64,000 nt of DNA, taken from NCBI GenBank assembly GCA_903857495.1, contig CAIOFF010000029.1, forward strand, positions 1 through 64,000, given 5' to 3'. Shown in pieces: positions 38,046 to 45,662 of the stretch. The position numbers and the translations under genes were made by a program. This DNA is from an uncultured Holophagaceae bacterium. Lineage in GTDB: Bacteria > Acidobacteriota > Holophagae > Holophagales > Holophagaceae. The notes below the pieces were generated by a model, which worked only from the letters and a program-made list of their open reading frames with translations, made no database searches and was not told where the DNA came from. The stretch's first letter is position 1, and every line of letters begins with the position of its first letter.

Positions 38046-38497
38046 TTCGGCATCACGCGGCCCTTGGCCCACTCGAAGATGAGGCTGGTCTGGATGTGGG
38101 CCACCTCGGGGCGGGTGGTGAAGGCGTCCAGGGCCAGGTCCCGCAGGTGGTGGGCATCCCGCACGGCCACATGCACCTGGAAGTCGTGGGTGCCGGCCAC
38201 GTGGAAGACCGCCAGCACCTCGGGCAGGCCCAGGGCGTGCTTCCAGAAGGCCTTTACCTTGGCCCGGCTGTGCTGGCTGAGCTGGACGGCGATGAGGGCC
38301 TGGAGGCCCACGCCCAGGGCCTCGGCATCCACCTCGGTGGTGGCGCCCCGGAGCACGCCCTCCGCCCGCAGGCGCTGCACCCGGGCCAGGCAGGACGAAG
38401 GAGCCAGGCCCACGGCCGCGGCGAGCTCCTTGTTGGATAGCCGAGCATCCTTCTGTAGAAGGTCAATAATGACGAAATCAATACGGTCCATATCCAT
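38027..38497 (-). CDS. Lrp/AsnC-family transcriptional regulator
   Basis: This is a one-domain-plus-RAM regulator of amino-acid metabolism, 156 residues. An N-terminal helix-turn-helix (residues 5-60: IDLLQKDARLSNKELAAAVGLAPSS) is followed by the RAM ligand domain (65-150: VAGTHDFQVHVAVRDAHHL). Such proteins form octamers and sense amino acids. It is divergent from a trans-sulfuration enzyme, with a perfect 12-bp palindrome between them, an arrangement like that of methionine gamma-lyase and its regulator. Regulation of that neighbour is inferred. Confidence 0.88.
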   Translation of the reverse strand: MDMDRIDFVIIDLLQKDARLSNKELAAAVGLAPSSCLARVQRLRAEGVLRGATTEVDAEALGVGLQALIAVQLSQHSRAKVKAFWKHALGLPEVLAVFHVAGTHDFQVHVAVRDAHHLRDLALDAFTTRPEVAHIQTSLIFEWAKGRVMPNYRAGA

Positions 38498-38517
38498 ATA
38501 ATTGATCTTTTCACGAA

Positions 38518-38544
38518 ATGAATTCGGCTGAAAGCCGAATTCAT
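38518..38544. promoter_or_regulatory. Perfect 12-bp palindrome, likely Lrp-type operator
   Basis: ATGAATTCGGCT (38518-38529) and AGCCGAATTCAT (38533-38544) are perfect inverted repeats around GAA. The dyad overlaps the weak -35-like TGAAAG (38529-38534) upstream of TACATT (38551-38556), a candidate -10 for the trans-sulfuration gene. It lies between that gene and the divergent Lrp gene, so binding would affect both. Confidence 0.55.
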
Positions 38545-38577
38545 CGAACCTACATTGAGGAGGACTGGAGTTCCACC

Positions 38578-39786
38578 ATGGCCCACCTGACCGCCTCGAT
38601 GTCCCTGGAGACCCAGGCCGTGCACGCGGGCCGCGAGGTGCTGCACGAGCAGGGCATCCACGCGCTGCCCATCGACCTCAGCAGCACCTACCCCCTGCCG
38701 GACCTGGAGGCGGGCGGCCGCAGCCTGGAGGCCCTGGCCCTGGGCGGCCTGCCCGAGGGCAGCCCCGTCTATTCGCGGCTCTACAACCCCACGGTGGCCC
38801 GCTATGAGCAGGCCCTGGCGCAACTGGAAGGCGCTGAGGAGGCCGTGGCCTTCGGCTCCGGCATGGCAGCGGTGACCGCCAGCCTCATGGCCGCCCGGCA
38901 ACGGGGCGGCCACATCGTCGCCGTGCGCCCTCTCTACGGCGGCACGGACCACCTACTGGCCTCGGGGATGCTGGGCCTGGAGGTGACCTGGGCCGAGGCC
39001 GATGGCATCACGGCGGCCCTCCGCCCGGACACGGCCATGGTCCTGGTGGAGACCCCCGCCAACCCGACGATGGCGATGCTCGACCTCGAGGATGTGGTCC
39101 GCCAGGCAGGCCGGGTGCCCGTGCTCGTGGACAACACCTTCGCCACACCCATCCTGCAGAACCCCATCAAGCACGGCGCGACCCTGGTCCTCCACAGCGC
39201 CACGAAGTTCCTGGGCGGCCACGGCGACGTGCTGGCGGGGCTGGTGGCCACCAACCACAACTGGGCCACGGAGCTGCGCAAGGTGCGCGTCATCACCGGG
39301 AACGTGCTGCACCCCCTGGCCGCCTACCTGCTGCACCGGGGCCTGCCCACGCTGCCACTGCGGGTGCGCGCCCAGCAGGCCGGGGCCCAGGTGCTGGCGG
39401 AGCTGCTGGCCCAGCACCCGGCCGTGACCGCGGTGCACTACCCGGGCCTGGCGGGCGGGGATCCCCTGGGCCTCCTGGGCCGCCAGCTGAAGGGGCCGGG
39501 CTCGCTCATGGCCTTCGAGCTGAAGGGCGGCTTCGAGGCTGCCGCCACGGTCATGGCCGAGGTAAGACTCATGACGCCCGCCGTGTCCCTCGGCAGCGTG
39601 GATACCCTGATCCAGCACCCGGCCGCTCTCACCCACCGCGTGGTGAATGCCGCGGCCCGGGAACACAGCGGCGTCTCCCAGTCCCTCATGCGCCTGTCCG
39701 TGGGCCTTGAGAGCCCCGACGACCTCTGGGCCGACCTGGACCAGGCCCTTGTCAAGGCCATGGCCCGCTGCGCAGCGCACGCTTGA
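38578..39786 (+). CDS. PLP-dependent trans-sulfuration enzyme (methionine gamma-lyase / cystathionine gamma-lyase family)
   Basis: This is a 402-residue pyridoxal-phosphate enzyme acting on sulfur amino acids. Family motifs are SRLYNPTVARYEQALAQLEG (phosphate site), AVAFGSGMAAVTASLM, VDNTFATPILQNPI and the PLP-lysine segment HSATKFLGGHGDVLAG. In methionine gamma-lyases a Cys follows YG in the substrate loop; here the loop reads PLYGGTDHLL, as in cystathionine gamma-lyases, so the exact reaction is open. A divergent Lrp regulator favours an amino-acid catabolic role. GAGGAGG and GGAG lie upstream of the ATG. Confidence 0.85.
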   Translation: MAHLTASMSLETQAVHAGREVLHEQGIHALPIDLSSTYPLPDLEAGGRSLEALALGGLPEGSPVYSRLYNPTVARYEQALAQLEGAEEAVAFGSGMAAVTASLMAARQRGGHIVAVRPLYGGTDHLLASGMLGLEVTWAEADGITAALRPDTAMVLVETPANPTMAMLDLEDVVRQAGRVPVLVDNTFATPILQNPIKHGATLVLHSATKFLGGHGDVLAGLVATNHNWATELRKVRVITGNVLHPLAAYLLHRGLPTLPLRVRAQQAGAQVLAELLAQHPAVTAVHYPGLAGGDPLGLLGRQLKGPGSLMAFELKGGFEAAATVMAEVRLMTPAVSLGSVDTLIQHPAALTHRVVNAAAREHSGVSQSLMRLSVGLESPDDLWADLDQALVKAMARCAAHA

Positions 39787-39851
39787 GGCCGACAGAAAAA
39801 GAGAAACTGATTATCGGCCTTGCTTCGCCAAATTTGGTTTTCAAAGATCTC

Positions 39852-40090
39852 CACCAAGGACACGAAGAAATACCCGGAAGGACCACGAAGGCGCAGTCAT
39901 CGCGCCGACAGGGCATCCGGGCCTGGGGCCCCCGGTCGCGTGCGACCGGCCAAGGGGGCGGCGGCTGGAACGGCTTTTTGGGGCCGCAGCCAGCCGCCGC
40001 CCCCTTGGGGATGCCCGAGGTGAGTCCGGGCGCATTCGTGTGCTTCCTGCGCCCGCAGGGCGTCTTCATGTCCTTCGTGGTGCGCCTTTT
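39852..40090. repeat. CACGAAG-type nested inverted repeat with three-way-junction core
   Basis: Nested complementary arms are visible. Outer CCACGAAGG (39883-39891) pairs with CCTTCGTGG (40072-40080), and CACGAAGGCGC (39884-39894) also pairs imperfectly with 40030-40040. Within it, GGGCATCC (39911-39918) pairs with GGATGCCC (40009-40016). Inside that helix are CCGGTCGC-gt-GCGACCGG (39932-39949) and a perfect 19-bp stem (39950-39968 with 39990-40008). The inner helices meet like a three-way junction. It occupies most of the 495-base gap between the trans-sulfuration gene and recG, which otherwise holds no convincing gene. Confidence 0.7.
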
Positions 40091-40270
40091 GGGCGGAGTC
40101 TGGCCGATAGCCAGGAAAGAGGAAACCACTCTCGCAGAGAACTGACGAGAAGGCGGAGGGGCGCTGAGAAGGGCAGACGTGTCTTCCTCTGCGAACCTCC
40201 GTTCCCTCATCTTTTCTCCGCGAGGGTCGTTCTCCTGCACGCAGGTATTCCGCTCCTGGCGCGGGGGCTC
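40091..40270. other. Rest of the gap before recG, no gene seen
   Basis: The remaining 180 bases before recG have no start codon with a ribosome site and no open frame with protein-like composition. Short purine-rich and pyrimidine-rich stretches are present. Nothing else is recognised. Confidence 0.5.
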
Positions 40271-40276
40271 TAGGCT
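40271..40276 (+). promoter_or_regulatory. Candidate leaderless -10 box (TAGGCT)
   Basis: TAGGCT lies five bases before the recG ATG. The only purine run (GAGG) is one base from the ATG, too close to serve as a ribosome site. Confidence 0.3.
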
Positions 40277-40281
40277 GAGGC

Positions 40282-42366
40282 ATGTCTCTGGCTCCGCTCC
40301 CGCTGTCGTCCAAGGTCACGGTCCTCCCGGGCCTGGGCCAGGCGCGGGCCGTGGCGCTGCAGGAGGCGGGCATCGACACCCTGCGGGACCTGCTGTGGGA
40401 GCTGCCCTTCCGCTATGTGGACCGGGGCAGCCTGAAGTCCCTGGGCAGCCTCGATATGCGGGGCTTCGAGCCCCAGGAGCCGGGCCTCGTGACGGTGCTG
40501 GGCACCCTCCAGGACCTGCGTCAGAGCACCACCCGGGTGCAGCACATGACCCTCACGGAGGCGCTGCTGGGCGATGGCACCGGCACCCTGCGCCTCATCT
40601 GGTTCAACCAGCCCTACCTGGGCCGGACCCTGAAGGTGGGCGACCGCCTGCTGGTCTTCGGGTCCCTGGCCGTGGGCCGGCACGGCCTGGAGATGCGGGC
40701 CCCCCAGTTCGAGCTCATGGAGCGCACCGGCGACATCGGCTGGGTGCGCCGCTACCTGCCCCTCTACCGGCGCCTGGGTAAGCTGCCTGGCCGGGCCCGG
40801 CAGAAGCTGGTGGCGGAGGCGCTGCCCCGGGTCCACCTCGCGGAGGAGTGGCTGCCCCTGGAGCTCTCCCGGGACCTGCCGGACACCCTGACGGCCCTGC
40901 GCCTGCTGCACGAGCCGCCGGATGAGAGCGATCCCCGGGCCCTGGAGGAGGGCAGCACCCCGGCCCACAGCCGCCTGGCCTCGGAGGAGCTCTTCGCCTT
41001 CGCCCTGGGCGTGGCCCAGCGCCGGGATGGCCGCCTGAAGCGGGCGGGCCTGAAGGTGCCCACCTCGCCGGAGCTGCGGGAGCGGCTGCGCGGCTTTCTG
41101 CCCTTCCACCTCACCGCCGCCCAGCGCCGGGCCTTCCGGGAGCTGGTGGCGGACCTGACCTCGGGCCGGGTCATGAACCGCCTGCTCCAGGGCGACGTGG
41201 GCAGCGGCAAGACCCTGGTGGCCCTGCTCGCCATGGCCATGGTGGCCGAGACGGGCGGGCAGGGGGCCCTGCTGGTGCCTACGGAGGTCCTGGCCCGCCA
41301 GCACGCGGACAGCTTCCGCCGCTACCTGGGCCCCCAGGCCGGGGCCCTGCAGCTGCTGCTGGGGGGCATGAAGGCGGCCGAGAAGCGGGCGGCCCTGGCC
41401 CGCATCGCCAGTGGCGAGGCCCGCTATGTGCTGGGTACCCACGCCCTCTTCCAGGAGGCCGTAGCCTTCCACCGACTGCAGCTGGTGGTGGTGGATGAGC
41501 AGCACCGCTTCGGCGTGAAGCAGCGGGAAGCTCTCAAGGAGAAGGGCGGCGACCCACACTGGCTGGTCATGAGCGCCACGCCCATCCCCCGCTCCCTGGC
41601 CCTGGCGGTGTTCGGTGACCTGGACCAGAGCGTCCTCGACGAGCTGCCCCCGGGCCGCCAGCCCATCACGACGAAGCTGCACAAGCCGGAGTTTGCGGAG
41701 CGGGCCTGGGAGCGGGTGCGCAAGGAGCTGGCCCAGGGCCGCCAGGCCTTCGTGGTGAGCCCGAGCATCGACCCCTCGGACGAGGCCAAGGTGCCCCTGC
41801 GCGACATCCAGGCCATGGAGGCGCTGCTGCGCGGCATCTTCCCCGATGAGGTCATCGAGGTGGTCCACGGCCGCCTCAAGGCAGACGAGATGGCCGCCCG
41901 CATGGGACGCTTCGTGCGGGGCGAGGCCGGCATCCTGCTGGCCACCACCGTGATCGAGGTGGGTGTGGACGTGCCCAACGCCACGGTGATGGTGGTGGAC
42001 CACGCCGAGCGCTTCGGTCTCAGCCAGCTCCATCAGCTGCGGGGCCGGGTGGGCCGCGGCGAGCACCCCAGCCACTTCCTCATGCTGAGCGGCTCCGAGA
42101 CCGAGCGCCTCCAGACCCTGGTGGAGACCCAGGACGGCTTCCGCATCGCCCAGCGCGACCTGGAGCTGCGCGGACCTGGCGAGTTCTTCGGGGTGAGGCA
42201 GGCGGGGCTGCCGAAGTTCCAGGTGGCAGACATCGTGCGCGACCGGGCGCTACTCCTGCGCTGTCGCGAGGCCGCAGACCGGGCCCTGGCCCTGGGTCTC
42301 AGCGAAGCGCAGTCCCAGTGGCTGCGGCGGGAGCAGGCGCGGCTGAAGCTGGCGGAGATCAGCTGA
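40282..42366 (+). CDS. recG: ATP-dependent DNA helicase RecG
   Basis: This branch-migrating helicase remodels stalled forks and Holliday junctions. It has 694 residues, full length. An N-terminal helix-hairpin-helix-like segment and OB wedge domain (about 10-160: LPGLGQARAVALQEAGI, TVLGTLQDLRQS) is followed by the helicase core: GDVGSGKTLVALLA (Walker A), DEQHRFGVKQR (motif II, DEQH), MSATPIPRSLAL (III), TTVIEVGVDVPNA and HQLRGRVGRGEHPS (V, VI). The C-terminal TRG-like segment DLELRGPGEFFGVRQAG is present. It ends nine bases from the converging coaD gene. Confidence 0.95.
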   Translation: MSLAPLPLSSKVTVLPGLGQARAVALQEAGIDTLRDLLWELPFRYVDRGSLKSLGSLDMRGFEPQEPGLVTVLGTLQDLRQSTTRVQHMTLTEALLGDGTGTLRLIWFNQPYLGRTLKVGDRLLVFGSLAVGRHGLEMRAPQFELMERTGDIGWVRRYLPLYRRLGKLPGRARQKLVAEALPRVHLAEEWLPLELSRDLPDTLTALRLLHEPPDESDPRALEEGSTPAHSRLASEELFAFALGVAQRRDGRLKRAGLKVPTSPELRERLRGFLPFHLTAAQRRAFRELVADLTSGRVMNRLLQGDVGSGKTLVALLAMAMVAETGGQGALLVPTEVLARQHADSFRRYLGPQAGALQLLLGGMKAAEKRAALARIASGEARYVLGTHALFQEAVAFHRLQLVVVDEQHRFGVKQREALKEKGGDPHWLVMSATPIPRSLALAVFGDLDQSVLDELPPGRQPITTKLHKPEFAERAWERVRKELAQGRQAFVVSPSIDPSDEAKVPLRDIQAMEALLRGIFPDEVIEVVHGRLKADEMAARMGRFVRGEAGILLATTVIEVGVDVPNATVMVVDHAERFGLSQLHQLRGRVGRGEHPSHFLMLSGSETERLQTLVETQDGFRIAQRDLELRGPGEFFGVRQAGLPKFQVADIVRDRALLLRCREAADRALALGLSEAQSQWLRREQARLKLAEIS

Positions 42367-42375
42367 GGGCCTGGG

Positions 42376-42855
42376 CTACTTCCCGAGCCGGGTCGCGATG
42401 CGCTCCCGAAGCACCTCGGGCACCAGCTCCGACAGGTTGCCGCCCATGCCGCCGATCTCCCGCACCAGGCGGCTGCTCACGGCGCTGTACTTCTCCTTGG
42501 GCATCAGGAAGACTGTCTCCAGCTCCGGGGCCAGCTTGCGGTTCATGAGGGCCATCTGGAACTCGTATTCAAAGTCGCTGAAGGCCCGCACGCCCCGGAC
42601 GATCACCTGGGCGTTCTGGGCCTTGGCGTAGTCCACAAGCAGGCCGTGGAAGGAGGTGACCTCGACGCGGGGCAGGGTGGTGGTCAGCTCCCCCAGCATG
42701 GCCACCCGCTCCTCCACGCTGAAGGCCGGGGACTTGGACGGGTTGTGCAGGACGGCGACCACGAGGCGGTCCACCAGCTTCGCCGCCCGCTGGATGAGGT
42801 CCCAGTGGCCGAGGGTGACGGGATCGAAGGAGCCTGGGTAGATGGCCGTGCGCAC
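42376..42855 (-). CDS. coaD: Phosphopantetheine adenylyltransferase
   Basis: This enzyme makes dephospho-CoA from 4'-phosphopantetheine and ATP, the fourth step of CoA synthesis. It has 159 residues, standard length. It shows the nucleotidyltransferase motif YPGSFDPVTLGHWDLI, the VRGVRAFSDFEYEFQMALMNRKL segment with its conserved Arg, and the C-terminal SSRLVREI. The start is GTG with GGAG six bases upstream. It diverges from ddl and converges on recG. Confidence 0.94.
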   Translation of the reverse strand: MRTAIYPGSFDPVTLGHWDLIQRAAKLVDRLVVAVLHNPSKSPAFSVEERVAMLGELTTTLPRVEVTSFHGLLVDYAKAQNAQVIVRGVRAFSDFEYEFQMALMNRKLAPELETVFLMPKEKYSAVSSRLVREIGGMGGNLSELVPEVLRERIATRLGK

Positions 42856-42943
42856 GATGACTCCGGGGTGGGGTTTCAGCCTAACGCACTGGCCGCGGAA
42901 TCCGATGTCCAGTCTCGGCGTGCGCCCCGCCGCCGCCTTGGGT

Positions 42944-42949
42944 TACAGT
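42944..42949 (+). promoter_or_regulatory. Candidate leaderless -10 box (TACAGT)
   Basis: TACAGT is six bases before the ddl ATG, with no Shine-Dalgarno sequence in between. No convincing -35 hexamer is visible. Confidence 0.33.
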
Positions 42950-42955
42950 GGCTGC

Positions 42956-44053
42956 ATGGATCAGAAACGGGGCGTCGGGCTGCTTTTCGGCGGGGAATCC
43001 CCCGAGCACGAGGTCTCCATCGTCACCGCCCGGGCCATCGCGGAGCACCTGGATCCCGCCGCCTTCGTGGTGCGCCCCATGGGCATCGCGCGCAACGGCG
43101 TCTGGGTGGTCACCGGGGACCCCTTCGCCCGGCTGGCGGCGGGAGAGCTGCCGGAGCGCGGCGCACACCCCTTCCTGCCGCTGGAGAAGGGCGCCGAGGC
43201 CACTCCGCTGCCTGATGTCTTCTTCAACGCCCTGCACGGCGCGGGCGGCGAGGACGGCCAGCTCCAGGGCTACCTGGAGCTCCTGCACCGGCCCTACACC
43301 GGGGCGGGCCTGCTGGCCATGGCCGCAGGCATGGACAAGTGGATCACCAAGCGGCTCTGGGAGTCCGAAGGCCTGCCTGTGGTGCCCTACGTGGGCCTCA
43401 CGGAGGAGCGCTGGAACCGGGAGCGCCCCGTCTGCCTGGCCGAGTGTGCCCGCCTGGGCCTGCCACTCTTCGTGAAGCCCGCCAACCTGGGCAGCAGCAT
43501 CGGGGTGGAGAAGGTCAAAGCCGGCGGCGACCTGGCCGCCGCCCTGGACCGCGCCTTCACCTACGACCGCCGGGTGCTGGTGGAGCAGGGGCTGGATGTC
43601 CGCGAGATCGAGGTGGCGGTCCTGGGCGGCGACGAGCCGCTGATCTCCAAGCCCGGCGAGGTGATCGTCGCGGACGAGTTCTACACCTTCGAGGACAAAT
43701 ACCTCCACGGCCGCAGCCGGACCGAGATCCCCGCCCAACTCTCCGGGGAGCAGACCGACTTGGTCCGGAGCCTGGCGGCCCGGGCCTTCGCCACCTCCGA
43801 CGGCTACGGCATGGCCCGGGTGGACATGTTCCTGGAACGCGCCACAGGCCAGGTCTTCCTCAATGAGCTGAACTTCATCCCGGGCTTCACCAGCATCTCC
43901 ATGTATCCCAAGATGATGGCCGCCAGCGGCGTGCCCTATGCCGAGCTGCTGACCCGGCTCATCGACCTGGCGGTGGCCCGCCACGCCCAGATGGCGGCGA
44001 AGCAGAAGGGCTTCCAGTCCGGCAGCGACTGGTTCCGGGGACCTCAAGTCTGA
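42956..44053 (+). CDS. ddl: D-alanine--D-alanine ligase
   Basis: This ATP-grasp enzyme makes the D-Ala-D-Ala dipeptide for peptidoglycan. It has 365 residues. It shows the N-terminal LLFGGESPEHEVSIVTA, the ATP-grasp segment LFVKPANLGSSIGVEKV, and the Mg-binding LNELNFIPGFTSISMYPKM. The KYLHGRS omega-loop region supports D-Ala rather than D-lactate specificity only weakly. The ATG is chosen from the family N-terminus; upstream codons have no homology. The FlgC-like gene follows after 25 bases. Confidence 0.93.
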   Translation: MDQKRGVGLLFGGESPEHEVSIVTARAIAEHLDPAAFVVRPMGIARNGVWVVTGDPFARLAAGELPERGAHPFLPLEKGAEATPLPDVFFNALHGAGGEDGQLQGYLELLHRPYTGAGLLAMAAGMDKWITKRLWESEGLPVVPYVGLTEERWNRERPVCLAECARLGLPLFVKPANLGSSIGVEKVKAGGDLAAALDRAFTYDRRVLVEQGLDVREIEVAVLGGDEPLISKPGEVIVADEFYTFEDKYLHGRSRTEIPAQLSGEQTDLVRSLAARAFATSDGYGMARVDMFLERATGQVFLNELNFIPGFTSISMYPKMMAASGVPYAELLTRLIDLAVARHAQMAAKQKGFQSGSDWFRGPQV

Positions 44054-44078
44054 CCGGCCCGGTGCCGATAGCACCCCC

Positions 44079-44396
44079 ATGGACGTCATCGGCATTGCAG
44101 TCTCCGGTCTCCGCGCCGCCAGCGCAGGACTGAGCGTGCAGGCCGGCAACGTGGCCAACCAGCAGTCGGACGGTTTCAAGGCCAAGCGAGCCGACCTGGT
44201 GGCTGAAGCCTCGGGGGGGGTGCGGGTAGCCGGGATTGTTGAAGACCCGACACCCGCCGGCCCCGGCGGCTCGAACGTGGATCTGGCCACCGAAGCGGTG
44301 CAGGGCATGAACCTGGAAGTCATGTACAAGGCCAACCTGAAGGTGCTCCGGACCCAGAGCGAGCTGGACAAGGTGACGCTGGATCTCAAGGGATAG
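44079..44396 (+). CDS. Small flagellar rod-like protein (FlgC/FlgB-type ends only)
   Basis: A 105-residue protein carries the paired N- and C-terminal signatures of flagellar axial rod proteins: MDVIGIAVSGLRAASAGLSV with QAGNVANQQSDGFKAKRADL at the start, and SNVDLATEAVQGMNLEVMYK with ANLKVLRTQSELDKVTLDLK at the end. FlgC is normally about 135-140 residues, and no flagellar genes are in the window. It may be an orphan rod or secretion-apparatus part. It sits between ddl and the S41-like gene on the same strand. Confidence 0.7.
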   Translation: MDVIGIAVSGLRAASAGLSVQAGNVANQQSDGFKAKRADLVAEASGGVRVAGIVEDPTPAGPGGSNVDLATEAVQGMNLEVMYKANLKVLRTQSELDKVTLDLKG

Positions 44397-44429
44397 CTGA
44401 TACCGGATCGCTGGATGCCGCTTTCCCAC

Positions 44430-44435
44430 TACACT
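44430..44435 (+). promoter_or_regulatory. Candidate leaderless -10 box (TACACT)
   Basis: TACACT lies six bases before the ATG at 44442, which has no Shine-Dalgarno sequence. This supports 44442 over an ATG nine codons upstream as the true start. Confidence 0.33.
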
Positions 44436-44441
44436 ATTCCC

Positions 44442-45662
44442 ATGCACGCACGCACCTGGCTCTCGGTCCTGTCGCTTCCTCTGGTGGCGGCCTTCACCCT
44501 GCCGGTGGTGCAGCAGGGCAACCCACCCAAGCCTGCGGCCACCGCGGCGAAGGCCGTGCCCCAGGATCCCCTGGCCGGCCTGTCGGACATCCAGGACGTG
44601 CTCTCGCTCGTTCAGCAGAACTACGTGGATCCGCCGAACATGGAGAAGGTCCTCGCGGGGGGCATCCAGGCTGTGCTGGAGCGCTCGCATCCGCTGAACG
44701 CCTACCTCTCGGCAGAGGACCTGCGCCTGCCGGATCCGGGGCCCGCCTCGGTGGGACTGACGGTGCTGAAGCGTGGCATCTACGCCAGCGTCCTGGCCGT
44801 CACGCCTGGTGGACCCGCCGCCAAGGCCGGCATCCAGCCTGGGGACGTGCTCCGCAAGATGGACGGGGACTCCGTGGGCCAGCTCAGCGCCTGGGCCCTG
44901 GAACGTCGGCTGCGCGGGCCGGTGGGTTCCTCGCTGGACCTCTATCGCTACAACGCCACGGGTGACCTGACCAAGACCACGGTGGTGCGGGCGCTGCCCG
45001 GCCACGCGGACCTGACCCTGAAGCCGGGCACCGAGGCCCTGCTGGTGGCGCTGCCGGACCTGCTCCCAGGCCGGGCCGAGGAGCTGAAGAAGGCTCTGGC
45101 CACGGCTGATCGCGGGCAGACCCTGGTGCTGGACCTCCGCCTCTGCGAGCGGGGCGCCATGGACGAGGCCGCCCTCGTGGCGGGCCTGCTCGGTGCCAAG
45201 GGCTCCTTCGCGACCGTCCAGGAAGCTGGCAAGCCGGATCGCGCCCTGCCTGTCGTTGTCGGCGGCGCGCCCTTCGCTCGCCTGGCCCTCCTGGTGGGCC
45301 GCTCCACCCTCGGCGCCCCGGAAGTCCTCGCCGCCTGCCTCAAAAAGGGGGGTGCCCGCACCTTCGGGGAGCGCACGCCGGGTCTCGGCGTCGAGCGGTC
45401 GCGCTTCCTGCTGAAGCAGGGCGGGGCCGTGGAGCTGGTCTCCCGGCGCTGGCTCGGCCTCGGTGGCGAGAAACTGGACCGCCAGGGGGTGACCCCCGAG
45501 CAGGTGCTCCGCCTCGCCGAGGCCGATGACGCCCTGGCCAAGGTGCTCGCGGCCCTGGCCACGCCGCCCCCACCGCCCAAGGTGGAGGCCCCGGAGAAGG
45601 CCCCCGAAGGGTCTCCGCTGCTGCCGCCTCACGTCATCGCCCCGAAGAAGCCGAATCCCTGA
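44442..45662 (+). CDS. S41/CtpA-like exported protein lacking the catalytic dyad
   Basis: A 406-residue exported protein with the domain order of a carboxy-terminal processing protease: signal peptide (1-26), helical segment with LSLVQQNYVDP, PDZ domain (about 98-190, SVLAVTPGGPAAKAGIQPGD), then the S41 fold. Where active enzymes have a catalytic Ser three residues before a Glu and a Lys in GKG, this protein has Gly291 (before Glu294) and Leu315 in ERTPGLG. It should therefore be inactive. It may act as a PDZ adaptor, consistent with its coupling (one-base overlap) to the YibQ-like deacetylase gene. Confidence 0.75.
   Translation: MHARTWLSVLSLPLVAAFTLPVVQQGNPPKPAATAAKAVPQDPLAGLSDIQDVLSLVQQNYVDPPNMEKVLAGGIQAVLERSHPLNAYLSAEDLRLPDPGPASVGLTVLKRGIYASVLAVTPGGPAAKAGIQPGDVLRKMDGDSVGQLSAWALERRLRGPVGSSLDLYRYNATGDLTKTTVVRALPGHADLTLKPGTEALLVALPDLLPGRAEELKKALATADRGQTLVLDLRLCERGAMDEAALVAGLLGAKGSFATVQEAGKPDRALPVVVGGAPFARLALLVGRSTLGAPEVLAACLKKGGARTFGERTPGLGVERSRFLLKQGGAVELVSRRWLGLGGEKLDRQGVTPEQVLRLAEADDALAKVLAALATPPPPPKVEAPEKAPEGSPLLPPHVIAPKKPNP

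Noticed and set aside
38578-39786. Firm naming as methionine gamma-lyase
   Set aside because: The substrate loop has YGGT instead of the YGCT typical of that enzyme, so the name was left at family level.
39787-40281. Small genes in the gap before recG
   Set aside because: The frames run through the inverted-repeat arms, lack ribosome sites, and change sense with the repeat units.
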